Below are positions 7,698-15,847 of a stretch of 64,000 bases of DNA, piece after piece. The translations under genes and the position numbers were made by a program. The first letter of the stretch is position 1, and every line of letters begins with the position of its first letter. Origin of the DNA: Amycolatopsis mediterranei (lineage in GTDB: Bacteria; Actinomycetota; Actinomycetes; Mycobacteriales; Pseudonocardiaceae); contig NZ_CP100416.1 in the NCBI RefSeq assembly GCF_026017845.1, positions 4,061,515-4,125,514 of the forward strand. The letters run 5' to 3'. Under the pieces are notes generated by a model that was not told the origin of the DNA, did no database searches, and saw only the letters and a program-made list of their open reading frames with translations.

Positions 7698-9257
7698 TCA
7701 ATCCGCGGAAGACGGCACGATCAGGCCGGATTCGTACGCGGCCACCACGTGGTGGCGCGCGAAGCTTTCGATCAGCCGCCGGGTGATCCGCGGCGAAAGC
7801 AGCACGTCGCCGGCCGCGACGGCGTGGATCGCGGCGATGACCCGGTCGGCCGGGGTGTCCTTGAGCAGGAACCCCGATGCCCCCTCGCGGAGGGAGGTGT
7901 ACACGTACTCCGAAATGTCGAAGGTGGTCAGGATGATGATGCGGGGCTGCCACCCCGGGTCTCGGCTCAGGATCCGCCGCGTCGCGGAGATCCCGTCGAG
8001 TTCCGGCATGCGCACGTCCATGAGCACCACGTCCGGCCGGGTGGCCGTGGCCGAGGCGACCGCGTCGACGCCGTTGGCGGCCTCGGCCACCACGTCGATC
8101 CCCGGGGCGGCCTCGAGCAGCCCCGCCAGGCCGGCCCGCACCAGCGGCTGGTCGTCGGGGCGCGGACCGGCCTCGAACGTTCCGCCGTAGAGGTCCGTGC
8201 GCTCGCGCATGCCGTACGAAGACGGTCCGCCTCCGGTGCGGGCGCCGGCTCCGTCGTCGGTGATCCTGACTTCGACGCACCGACCGTGGTAGGCGATCCC
8301 CACTCGCGCCGACGCGGCGCCCGCGTGCTTCAGGACATTGGTCAGTGACTCCTGGGCGATCCGGTAGGCGGAGATCGCGACTCCGGGCGACACGGGCCTC
8401 GGCCGGCCGGTCACCACCAGTTCGACGGCCAAGCCCGCGGCCCGGACCCGCTCGACCAGGCCCGGTACCGCCTCGATACCCGGCTGTGGCGACAGGTCGA
8501 CTTCACCGTCGTCGTCGAGCCGGAGGACGTCCAGGAGCCGGCGCATCTCCTGCAGCGCTTCGCGGCTGGTTCCGTCGATGGTGGCGACTGCCGTGCGTGC
8601 GGTCTGCGGGTCGCTGTCGAACACGTAGCGAGCCAATCCGGCTTGAAGGGAGATGACGGACATGTGGTGCGCGACGACGGCGTGGAGTTCCCGGGCGATC
8701 CGGACGCGTTCGTCGGCGACCGCTCGGCGGGCCTGCTCGGCCTGGAGCTGCACCCGCTGCGCCCAGCGCTTGGTGCTTTCGCCGAGTGCCCAGGAGCAGA
8801 ACAGGATCAGCGCGCTTTCGAGCAGCTTGGCCAGCTTGAAGTCGCTGGACGGGTTCAGGAACGTCGGGAGGAAGCAGAGCACCGAAAGCAACCACATCAG
8901 CGCGGCCACCGGGGTGGAGCACATGGTGCCCACCGTGAACATCGCGATCAACAGGCCCAAGCCCGCGTTGGGCAGTTCCGCCGACTCCAGCGCGGAGTAC
9001 ACGGTCACCGCGCAGGCGGTCACCGTCATGACGGCGACCGGAGTGACCTGCCGCGGGGCGAGGGGTGCGACGGTCAGGATTCCGGCGACGTGGATCAGCC
9101 GGCCGGCGTCCGGGCGGGCCGCCACGTTGGCGACGGTCAGTGCCACGAGCGCCGCTGTGACGACGACGTCCAGCCGGGGCACGGAAGACTTTGCGCGCAC
9201 CTCGTCACGGTAGTCGAACCGGCGGCTCGGCCTCCGGTGCGGCGGCCGGGTTACCAC
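7698..9257 (-). CDS. Fused histidine kinase-receiver protein without output domain (probable deletion scar)
   Basis: The 519-residue open frame joins two proteins. Residues 30-160 are a membrane sensor. Residues 185-360 are a HisKA_3/HATPase kinase. From residue 367 it is a response-regulator receiver (PDDQPLVRAGLAG, phospho-acceptor Asp414, Lys466). The kinase stops at LYGGTFEAGPR, where its last strand should be, and the receiver lacks its first beta strand. The LuxR helix-turn-helix that should follow residue 500 is absent. The phospho-acceptor helix reads ELHAVVAHHMS: His192 is kept but the Asp that normally follows is Ala193. The pair at 482-2319 shows the intact arrangement. It is probably a non-functional or rewired remnant; the open frame argues against very old decay. 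Confidence 0.75.
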   Translation of the reverse strand: MVTRPPHRRPSRRFDYRDEVRAKSSVPRLDVVVTAALVALTVANVAARPDAGRLIHVAGILTVAPLAPRQVTPVAVMTVTACAVTVYSALESAELPNAGLGLLIAMFTVGTMCSTPVAALMWLLSVLCFLPTFLNPSSDFKLAKLLESALILFCSWALGESTKRWAQRVQLQAEQARRAVADERVRIARELHAVVAHHMSVISLQAGLARYVFDSDPQTARTAVATIDGTSREALQEMRRLLDVLRLDDDGEVDLSPQPGIEAVPGLVERVRAAGLAVELVVTGRPRPVSPGVAISAYRIAQESLTNVLKHAGAASARVGIAYHGRCVEVRITDDGAGARTGGGPSSYGMRERTDLYGGTFEAGPRPDDQPLVRAGLAGLLEAAPGIDVVAEAANGVDAVASATATRPDVVLMDVRMPELDGISATRRILSRDPGWQPRIIILTTFDISEYVYTSLREGASGFLLKDTPADRVIAAIHAVAAGDVLLSPRITRRLIESFARHHVVAAYESGLIVPSSAD

Positions 9258-9338
9258 CAGCGGGGTAGGTCCGAATACCCATTCCGCTGACGCCTGATCC
9301 CGGAATTTTTCTTACGCCTACCGCGTGGTCCGCCCGGA

Positions 9339-9575
9339 TTGGGAGTCGATCAACGCAACGCCGAGTCCCGCAACACGTCCCGTCGTGTTACGGACGGAAA
9401 GCGTCGGGCGGCGCAAGCGGGAAAGCTACACGGTGGCCTGATCTCCCATTTCGGTTGGCGTAAAGACCGAGTCACCGTGAGTAAACGTGAAGCGAAACAC
9501 ATCTTGGCGGCGGTCCCGCGCATTCGCGGGACTGAGTCCGCTCACGTCGCGCGGGAATGGAACGAGCGCAAGATC
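9339..9575 (+). pseudogene. Serine recombinase (integrase/resolvase) fragment
   Basis: About 79 codons read as the segment linking the resolvase catalytic domain to the recombinase domain of large actinobacterial serine integrases. ESRNTSRRV, KRRAAQAGKLHGG, FGWRKDRVTVSKREAKHI and VAREWNERKI match the usual order (ESxxxSRRV ... GGxxPFGxxxDxVTV ... EAxxI ... REWNERGI). The catalytic Ser domain upstream and the zinc-ribbon/coiled-coil part downstream are missing, and similarity stops at residue NERKI. The fragment lies at the edge of the AT-richer island, so it may be a trace of the element that brought the island in. Confidence 0.6.
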
Positions 9576-9598
9576 CTTCGCTCTTTTTGGACGTCTGA

Positions 9599-9775
9599 TT
9601 ATTTAGTCGCGGTAGGCGTCACTTGGACAAGCGACTTAATCGCCCCAGTTGCCGGGGGAACCAGGGTGGCATGCGGCGGCTGAGATTTATCGATTAAATA
9701 GAAAACGACCCCGATCGCAACTATGATAACGAGCACACTCCCTGCCAGCAGGCCATATCGTCTTGAGCTATTCAC
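9599..9775 (-). CDS. 58-residue single-pass membrane protein
   Basis: The small frame starts at GTG (9773-9775) and ends at TAA. The product has a short basic N terminus (NSSRRYG), one strong hydrophobic segment (residues 9-28, LLAGSVLVIIVAIGVVFYLI) and a proline/threonine-rich tail ending in TATK, predicted to face outside. Codons such as ATA, TTA and AAA match the AT-richer protease gene upstream rather than the flanking genome. It lies 88 bases after the protease stop on the same strand, with a strong hairpin between. No known family was recognised; an accessory role for the protease is speculation. Confidence 0.55.
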   Translation of the reverse strand: MNSSRRYGLLAGSVLVIIVAIGVVFYLIDKSQPPHATLVPPATGAIKSLVQVTPTATK

Positions 9776-9796
9776 TTCTCAGCCTTGTCTGAGTCG

Positions 9797-9840
9797 ATAT
9801 AGTGGAGGTGAGTCATTGTCGCGACTCGCCTCCACTATAT
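9797..9840 (-). repeat. 18-bp-arm inverted repeat (hairpin) after the protease gene
   Basis: The arms are ATATAGTGGAGGTGAGTC (9797-9814) and GACTCGCCTCCACTATAT (9823-9840), pairing at 17 of 18 positions around an 8-base loop. The hairpin begins 23 bases after the protease stop on the minus strand and ends 21 bases before the start of the 58-residue gene. There is no run of T after it on the minus strand, so it is not a textbook terminator. It could stop transcription, protect the protease mRNA 3' end or limit expression of the small gene. Confidence 0.6.
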
Positions 9841-9863
9841 CACAGCTCCGGCTATCTGACTGC

Positions 9864-11171
9864 TCAGGTGCGACTGGCTTCAGTTGTGAAGACGTCGAGG
9901 CCGTAGCGGTCCTCGGCCACTATTACGCCTCCAACCTGAGCTCCAGCGGAAAGGGATCCAGTCAGAATAGGGCCGCCACTGTCGCCGGACTGCACGATCG
10001 AGCCGCCATCGCCAGATGTTGCGCGGTCAATGCCGCAGACCAGGTCTGCTACGTCGGTGTCTATGCAGATATCTACTGCATTGACCGTCGCGCCGCGACA
10101 CGTATACCCGCTGAATGACCCGTTTGTGCAGACGCTCTGGCCGACCACAAATTTGATCGAATCGTTGGTCTGGGTTGTGGCAACGTATTCTTCGAGGTTG
10201 ACCACATCGGAGGTGTACTGTTGGTCAGAGAGCGGAACATATGGCTGAATATTCGCAAAATCAGGATCGCCGTTGCCGTCGATGCTCAAGGTGACAGTGC
10301 CGAGGATGTCGCTGTAGTAGGCGGTACTGGAAGCTTTGTCGAAGTACCCTTGATAAAATGTGGTGCCTGTCGGTCCGCAATGTCCTGCAGTGACTACCTG
10401 AGTCAGCGACGCCCGGTTCATCGCAGTGGTGCACTCAAAAATAGTGCTACCGCTACCGGTGGGGCTGGGGCCAACCGTGAAAATGCGAACTGCGGAGTTG
10501 TACGCCGGGAAATCGAGAAGCCGGCTCGGAGATTTTGCTTGACTGGGCACTGCGATCGAGCCTTTGCTTGCTTTCTGAAGTTTTATCGGCTTCTCCGTGG
10601 TCGTCACTTTCGCTGCCGTGGTCGGCCGCCTGCCGGAAATGACCCTGACAAGTCCCGATCCGTATCGATCGCGTAATGCCAGAACGTCTTTGTCGGATGG
10701 ATTGGCGATCTCGATTACGACCTGATTGGCGTCTTCGTCGATATGCCAAGCTGTTACTCGACCGTCGGCGACATTCTTGTTCTTGACGTCGGCTGCCACT
10801 TGCGACATGACAGATTTGAGGATATTTCGGCTCCTGCTTTGCTTCGTGACTTCAACTCGAACTGAGGAGCCCGCGACCGAACTGGTCTCATTTGCAGTGT
10901 TCCCGTGAAAAAGTTGATTCAGGCTCTTGGCGGCGGCGTTGACGTCGACTGCCCCGAGGATGTAAGTGTGTCTCGCTTCGTCGAAGCGCAGACCTGAGTA
11001 CAAGGTCGAGTTTCCGTAAGCCGCGCTTACTAATGCCTGCAATTCGTTGGCGGGGATATCAACGAGATTTGAGTCCGCAACTGTCGCGGCCGAAGCTGAC
11101 GAAGTCCAGGAAATCAAAGAGCAGAAGGTCGCAAGGAGAATTGAAGTCATCCTCTTGTTGTGCTTACGCAT
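9864..11171 (-). CDS. Secreted trypsin-like serine protease (S1 family) with pro-region
   Basis: The 435-residue preproprotein has a signal peptide (residues 1-28, ending ASA), a long pro-region to about residue 215 and a catalytic domain. The triad is visible: VVTAGHCG (His), GDPDFANI (Asp) and QSGDSGGPIL (Ser). Cysteine pairs around FECTTAMN...AGHC and in the C-terminal part fit the disulfides of secreted streptogrisin-type enzymes. The ATG at 11171 follows GAGGGG. Codon use and base composition are clearly AT-richer than the flanking genes, which points to recent transfer. It probably acts outside the cell. Confidence 0.85.
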   Translation of the reverse strand: MRKHNKRMTSILLATFCSLISWTSSASAATVADSNLVDIPANELQALVSAAYGNSTLYSGLRFDEARHTYILGAVDVNAAAKSLNQLFHGNTANETSSVAGSSVRVEVTKQSRSRNILKSVMSQVAADVKNKNVADGRVTAWHIDEDANQVVIEIANPSDKDVLALRDRYGSGLVRVISGRRPTTAAKVTTTEKPIKLQKASKGSIAVPSQAKSPSRLLDFPAYNSAVRIFTVGPSPTGSGSTIFECTTAMNRASLTQVVTAGHCGPTGTTFYQGYFDKASSTAYYSDILGTVTLSIDGNGDPDFANIQPYVPLSDQQYTSDVVNLEEYVATTQTNDSIKFVVGQSVCTNGSFSGYTCRGATVNAVDICIDTDVADLVCGIDRATSGDGGSIVQSGDSGGPILTGSLSAGAQVGGVIVAEDRYGLDVFTTEASRT

Positions 11172-11695
11172 TACACCCCTCGTATTAAATGCGATATGCG
11201 CCATTGAGATGCGACGACAAGTAAGCGTATTTGCTGGCTCTGACTGTTGTCATCTGCCATGTGGGTGATCTACCAACGGGTTGTTGGTAGAGTAGGTTAA
11301 GATGCTTCGCAATCCGCTGGTTGATCTAAAGTCCTAGGTCGTTCGGCACACAGTGAGAGTAATCCGTTGTTCATATTCGTGAACGCGGTGGCGGACGATA
11401 CGCAGCCGATCGGTCTGGAGGTCGCTTTTCCGAAGAAAGCCCGGATTCGTGAATACTTGGCAGCCGTCCTGCGGTAGGCGACGCTCGGTCCTCGCGTCCG
11501 GTGCCGATGTCCCCGTTGCCGCCGAGCCGGTGGCGTAGCAGTGCTCCCGCGACCGTCGGACGGCGAGGCTGCGCGTGGCCGGCCCGCCGCGCGCCGGACT
11601 ACGCGGTGACGGTCTTCGCGACCTGGCCCTTTCGGGCCGCTCGGTCTGCCCGCACGGTCGTGGTCGCCTGGTCCGGCGGGTCGTATCCTCCATTC
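11172..11695. other. Intergenic stretch with inverted repeat and possible gene tail
   Basis: The first 120 bases are AT-rich and should hold the protease promoter; no convincing -35/-10 pair was chosen. A hairpin TCTACCAAC / GTTGGTAGA spans 11269-11291 with a 5-base loop. A plus-strand frame open from 11325 to a TAG at 11475-11477 ends in FPKKARIREYLAAVLR and looks like the tail of a lost gene, but no family was recognised. From about 11500 the base composition returns to that of the host. Confidence 0.4.
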
Positions 11696-13177
11696 GTGGA
11701 GCATGTGCGCAGGAAGCCGGCCGTCCGGCCGCACGATGCCCAGCCCCGCCGGGACTCCGCGGCGGCGGAACCGGGGCTGCTGCGGCTGCAGCGCCTCGCC
11801 GGGAACGCCGCGACCACCAGGCTGGTCACCGTGCAGCGCGACCTCGACGACCAGGCCGCGCTCGCCGCGGTCGACGGGCTGCCCGCGCACGTGCTGTCCG
11901 GCAACGGCGGTGTGCCGCTGGCGACCGAGGCGGCGAAGCAGGATTTCCTGCGCGCGGGCCGCGAATGGTTCGGCAGCCACGAGGCGACACTGGACCATTT
12001 CCGCGGCATCGAACAGTCCACCGCGCCCGGCCACCCGTTCCTGCACCGGGACGCCAAGGCCCGGCTGGAGGCGGCGATCGCGTCGCTCGGCGGTCCCGGG
12101 CCGTCGTCCACCGTGGCGTTCTCCTTCCGCAAGGCGTTCACCCCGGACACCCACTACACGCCCGCGTCGATGCACACGCTCGGCTACGCGATCGACTACG
12201 ACGCCAACAACATGCCCCGCATCGGCCGCGGCGAGACAGCCGAGCTGCTCCGGCTCACCGGCGGCGGTCCCAGCAACGCCCAGCTCGGCGAGTACTCGGC
12301 CCGGCGGGCCGTCATCACCGCGACCGGCGACGCGACCGCGGCGGGGGAGGCGCCCCCGGCGCAGGCGGCGGCGCTGATGGACCGGATCCGCGCCGAGTCG
12401 CAGCGGCTGGCGGCGTCGTCGCAGGCGTTCCAGGCGAGCCTCGGTGCTTCGCGCGACCAGTTCCTCGAGCTGCGGACCCAGTACTTCGAGGCGTCGACGC
12501 CGCCGGAGAAAACCGCGGTCCTGAACCAGGTCCCGGCCCTGATCGTGCCGTGGACGACCGCGATCACGACCGAGGAGCAGCGCCTGACCGCGTTGGCGAC
12601 CGCGGCCGCTCTCGATCCGGCCGCGCTGCCCGCGAAGGCCCAGCTCAGCGTGCGGATCGCGCAGATCGAAGCCGCCGCGCGGGAGGCGGGCCGGGCCGTT
12701 GTCCAGGCGAAAGGCAAGGAACCGGAAGCGAAGTCCAAGCTGTGGGGCCGGCTCGCCGCCTGGGAGAAGCTGGTGAAGACCGAGCCGGACGGCACGTTCG
12801 GCGACCGCGTCACGCGCGTCACCGAGCAGGCCCAGACCCTCCTCGACGGGCTGAAACCCCTTGTGGGCGCGAAGGAAACGCTCGCGAAGCTGACGTCGTT
12901 GCGGGCCAAGCTGAGCGATCCGGCGTTCCTGTTCGGCAGCGCGAAGCGCAAGAAGGGCGAGCGGCCCACGACCGCGACGGTCCCGGACACGCCGTCGATG
13001 GCGCAGCTGGTGGAGAAGGGCTACTTCAACCCCCGGGACCCGGTGACGGGACGCGAGCACTTCAACGCGGACTTCCTGGTCGCCCTGGCGCAGCACGGGT
13101 TCGACCTCGGCGTCGCCTGGACCGGCGAGTCCACCGACTCGATGCACATGGAGCTGGTCGTCCCCCGCGGCGGCTGA
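11696..13177 (+). CDS. AGN-motif protein with M15-type zinc peptidase domain and long insertion
   Basis: The 493-residue protein starts at GTG 11696. Residues 28-48 carry the motif LLRLQRLAGNAATTRLVTVQ, the LQRxAGN signature found at the N terminus of many actinobacterial proteins associated with extracellular contractile injection systems; there is no signal peptide. The M15 signature SMHTLGYAIDYD (likely zinc ligands His160, Asp167) and the closing DSMHMEL (His484, Glu486) frame an insertion of about 300 residues rich in Ala, Gln and Lys and probably coiled coil. This suggests a cargo-like peptidoglycan peptidase. No injection-system structural gene is in the window. A start without a clear ribosome site is a weak point. 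Confidence 0.72.
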   Translation: MEHVRRKPAVRPHDAQPRRDSAAAEPGLLRLQRLAGNAATTRLVTVQRDLDDQAALAAVDGLPAHVLSGNGGVPLATEAAKQDFLRAGREWFGSHEATLDHFRGIEQSTAPGHPFLHRDAKARLEAAIASLGGPGPSSTVAFSFRKAFTPDTHYTPASMHTLGYAIDYDANNMPRIGRGETAELLRLTGGGPSNAQLGEYSARRAVITATGDATAAGEAPPAQAAALMDRIRAESQRLAASSQAFQASLGASRDQFLELRTQYFEASTPPEKTAVLNQVPALIVPWTTAITTEEQRLTALATAAALDPAALPAKAQLSVRIAQIEAAAREAGRAVVQAKGKEPEAKSKLWGRLAAWEKLVKTEPDGTFGDRVTRVTEQAQTLLDGLKPLVGAKETLAKLTSLRAKLSDPAFLFGSAKRKKGERPTTATVPDTPSMAQLVEKGYFNPRDPVTGREHFNADFLVALAQHGFDLGVAWTGESTDSMHMELVVPRGG

Positions 13178-13307
13178 GGTGGTGCCGGGGAGGTCCAGTG
13201 CGGTTGCCCTCGAAGCCGCGCTCGGCTGGGGTCGGGTGCATGAGCCAGGCCCGACGCTCTCGCCGATCGTTCAGCGCCGACCCAGGCGGACTGAAACGGC
13301 CGGCAGC

Positions 13308-14198
13308 TCAGCTGAGTGCTTGAATCCCGGTCGCCGGCTTCTCCTGGCCGGCCGCCCACGACGCCAGAAGGGCCAGACCGTCCGCGGTCGCCGTGCCGGC
13401 GGGTGCGGTGTAGATGTTCAGGAGCAGGCCGGGCTCGGCGGGCAGCTCCATCGACTCGACGTCCAGGTCGAGCCGGCCCACCACCGGATGGTGCAGGCGC
13501 TTGCGTCCGGACCGGTGGAGCCGGACGTCCTGAGATGCCCACCGCTGCCGGAACAGTTCACTGCGGGTCGACAATTCACCGACCAGGGCGATCAGCTCCT
13601 CGTCGTGCGGATTGCGGCCGGCTTCCATGCGTAGCTTCGCGGCCACATCGCCGACGATCCGGTCGTAGTCGACGAAGAACGTTTCCGCCGCTTCGGGATC
13701 CAGGTACACGAACCGCGCGGTGTTCGCCGGTCGTCGCGGGTCGGCCAGCACCGGTGAATACAGCGCGCGGGCGAGGTGATTCATGGCCAGGACGTCATAA
13801 CGGCCGTTGCAAATCCAGGCCGGCGCATCGGTGATCGCGTCGAGCACCTGCTGGAGCGCCGGCCGCACCGCCACGGCGGGCCGCCGGCGGCGGGGACCGC
13901 CGGGCGTCCTGGACTGCCGCGCAAGGTGGAACAGGTGATCGCGCTCGGCCTCGTCGAGTTGCAAGGCAGCGGCCACCGCGTCGAGCACCCCGTCGGAGGT
14001 GCCGGCGAGGCTGCCGCGCTCCATCCGCACGTAGTAGTCGACCGAGACTCCGGCCAGCAGAGCCACCTCTTCGCGACGCAGACCTTTGACCCGGCGGTTG
14101 CCGCCGTAGGCGGGCAGTCCGGCCCGCTCGGGCGCGATCCGCGCGCGACGCGAGCTCAGGAATTCCTTGATCTCGGTGCGCAGGTCGATCATGGTCAC
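13308..14198 (-). CDS. XRE-type regulator with MmyB-like ligand domain
   Basis: The 296-residue protein has an N-terminal helix-turn-helix at residues about 10-85 (KGLRREEVALLAGVSVDYYVRMERG) and a C-terminal MmyB-type domain (RPALQQVLDAITDAPAWICN, LAMNHLARALYSP), the architecture of many actinobacterial repressors of oxidoreductase genes. The start is GTG 14198, or ATG 14192 two codons later. The next gene on the same strand, upstream, is a short-chain dehydrogenase that ends 83 bases before it and is a plausible target. A similar regulator is encoded at 19795. Confidence 0.88.
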   Translation of the reverse strand: MTMIDLRTEIKEFLSSRRARIAPERAGLPAYGGNRRVKGLRREEVALLAGVSVDYYVRMERGSLAGTSDGVLDAVAAALQLDEAERDHLFHLARQSRTPGGPRRRRPAVAVRPALQQVLDAITDAPAWICNGRYDVLAMNHLARALYSPVLADPRRPANTARFVYLDPEAAETFFVDYDRIVGDVAAKLRMEAGRNPHDEELIALVGELSTRSELFRQRWASQDVRLHRSGRKRLHHPVVGRLDLDVESMELPAEPGLLLNIYTAPAGTATADGLALLASWAAGQEKPATGIQALS

Positions 14199-14281
14199 CC
14201 CGTCACCGTAAGCCCTGTCCGCGGGCGAAGGGAGGTTCTGCTGGTACCCCCCGGCATCATCACCCCGGTACCGTTGCGGTA

Positions 14282-15085
14282 TTAGGTACCTGATGCGGTC
14301 GTGGCGATGCCGCCGTCGACCGGGATGACGGTGCCCGTGAGGTAAGCCGAGGCCCGGCCGGCGAGGAACACGGCGATGCCTGCCATGTCGTCGTCGCGGC
14401 CGAGGCGGCGCAGCGGGGCCTTCGCCGCGATCGCGTCGCCGAGGACGTCGAGCGTGGACGCCATCATCTGCGACGGGAACGGTCCCGGGGCCACCGCGTT
14501 CACCGTGATGTGCTGGGGGCCCAGTTCTCTGGCCAGCACCCGGGTGAGCTGGTGGAGTCCCGCTTTGCTGCTGGCGTACGAGTAGTTCGGCGCCGCGGCG
14601 ACGTGGATGGCGGCGATGCTGCCGATGTTGACGATCCGCGCGGGATCATCGGCGGTGCCCGCCCGGCGAAGGGCCGGGAGCAGCGCCTGCACCAGCCAGA
14701 ACGGCGACTTGAGGTTCAGGTCGATCACGGCGTCCCAGGCCTCGTCCGGGAACGTCTCCAGCGGCTCGCGCCACATCGCTCCCGCGTTGTTGACGAGGAT
14801 GTCCAGGCGTTCCGAGCCGGCCTCGACAAGATCGGCGAGGCGCCGGCACTCGTCGTGCCTGGACAGGTCGGCGGGGAATGCTTGAACGTCGCCGAATTCG
14901 GACAGCAGCTGCTGTGCTTCCGCGCACGCGTCCGGCTTGCGTGAGCTGATGACGACGCGGGCGCCCGCCTGCAGAAGGCCGCGCGCTATCATCATCCCGA
15001 TTCCCCTGGTGCCGCCGGTGACGAGGGCGTACTTCCCACTCAGGTCGAAAAGGTCTGCGTGCGTGGTGAACTGGCTGTCCGCCAT
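14282..15085 (-). CDS. Short-chain dehydrogenase/reductase (SDR, classical)
   Basis: The 267-residue oxidoreductase shows the cofactor motif TGGTRGIG near residue 23, the NNAG motif, the catalytic serine in IVNIGSIAA, the YASSK active site (Tyr, Lys) and the PGPFPS segment after it. The C terminus (YLTGTVIPVDGGIA) is the usual SDR end. An Arg-containing segment after the second strand (SSRKP) suggests NADP(H) preference. The ATG at 15085 is preceded by GAAGGAA. The substrate is unknown. Confidence 0.9.
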   Translation of the reverse strand: MADSQFTTHADLFDLSGKYALVTGGTRGIGMMIARGLLQAGARVVISSRKPDACAEAQQLLSEFGDVQAFPADLSRHDECRRLADLVEAGSERLDILVNNAGAMWREPLETFPDEAWDAVIDLNLKSPFWLVQALLPALRRAGTADDPARIVNIGSIAAIHVAAAPNYSYASSKAGLHQLTRVLARELGPQHITVNAVAPGPFPSQMMASTLDVLGDAIAAKAPLRRLGRDDDMAGIAVFLAGRASAYLTGTVIPVDGGIATTASGT

Positions 15086-15402
15086 GGGTTTCTGTTCCTT
15101 CTGTCGGGAAACATGGGCTGACACGGTCGCGTCTGTTGTCGGCGCTGTGCCCGGCAGCCGGCTCAACCAGGTTGACAGGCGTCCTGAATGTCCGGGAGAC
15201 CCTGGCGACACCGGTACTGTGAGACCCCCTTTCGCCTGGTGCGCCGGATTTCCGGTAGCCGGGCTGACAGCGCGGTGCCCGTGCCCGATCAGCCGATCCC
15301 ACGCCCGTCGCCGGATGTTCACCGGATCGGCACGTTCCCGGTCGCCTTCCGGCGACGTGCGGCAGCCAGCATTCCGGTGCCCGTACGAGACGAGGAGGTT
15401 CC
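15086..15402. other. Divergent intergenic region between SDR and RNase genes
   Basis: About 317 bases separate two divergent starts and must hold both promoters. A short stem GTCGCC / GGCGAC lies near 15339-15355. No clear -35/-10 pair, operator or riboswitch was recognised. The last bases carry the strong GAGGAGG ribosome site of the RNase gene. Confidence 0.3.
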
Positions 15403-15807
15403 GTGCCCGCTTCCCTGCTTTCCCGGACCGCGCAGCGGCTCGCCGTGACCGTCACCGCGGTGGCCGCCACGCTCGGTGTCACCACCACGGTCGCCGACGC
15501 CACCGTGTACAGCTCCTGCACGCAGTCGCGCTGCTCGGATGCCCGCTCGGCCAACACGACCTGGCAGAGCAAGGGCTACCCCGGCACGCGTGGCTGGTAC
15601 GACTGGCCCGGCGGCAAGTGCAACTACGCGGGCGGCACCTACCAGAACCGCGAAGGCGAGCTGCCGGCCGGCCACTCGTTCCGCGAGTTCGACGTCTACC
15701 CGCGCACGTGCGGCGCGTCCCGCGACGCCTACCGGATCATCGTCGACCTGACCACCGGCGTGGTCTGGTTCTCGCCCAACCACTACACGGACTTCTACAA
15801 GATCTGA
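15403..15807 (+). CDS. Secreted guanyl-specific ribonuclease (N1/T1 family)
   Basis: The 134-residue precursor has a signal peptide (residues 1-33, cleavage after a VADA-type site). The mature part matches microbial N1/T1 ribonucleases: YQNREGELP, the FREFDVYP strand, the Arg-containing RDAYRIIVD strand, and the closing TGVVWFSPNHYTDFYKI with the catalytic His. Four cysteines (SSCTQSRCSD, GGKCNY, PRTCGAS) could form two disulfides. The GTG start follows GAGGAGG by 5 bases. No barstar-like inhibitor gene is adjacent, as expected for an enzyme that is exported. Confidence 0.85.
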   Translation: MPASLLSRTAQRLAVTVTAVAATLGVTTTVADATVYSSCTQSRCSDARSANTTWQSKGYPGTRGWYDWPGGKCNYAGGTYQNREGELPAGHSFREFDVYPRTCGASRDAYRIIVDLTTGVVWFSPNHYTDFYKI

Positions 15808-15847
15808 GGTCGAGGCCGTGCTCCGGCGCCCGCGCTTCGGGCGCCGG

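Noticed and set aside
9564..9588. Terminator-like stem GAGCG / CGCTC followed by TTTTT on the plus strand
   Set aside because: It lies within and at the end of the recombinase fragment (NERKI codons), has a bulge and a short loop, and no intact plus-strand gene ends there.
9339..9683. A full 114-residue plus-strand protein
   Set aside because: Only the first part up to 9575 resembles a serine recombinase; the rest has no family-like pattern and overlaps the small minus-strand membrane gene.
11297..13147. Minus-strand frame of more than 600 codons opposite the AGN-motif M15 protein
   Set aside because: Arg-rich shadow; the plus strand has the AGN and M15 motifs.
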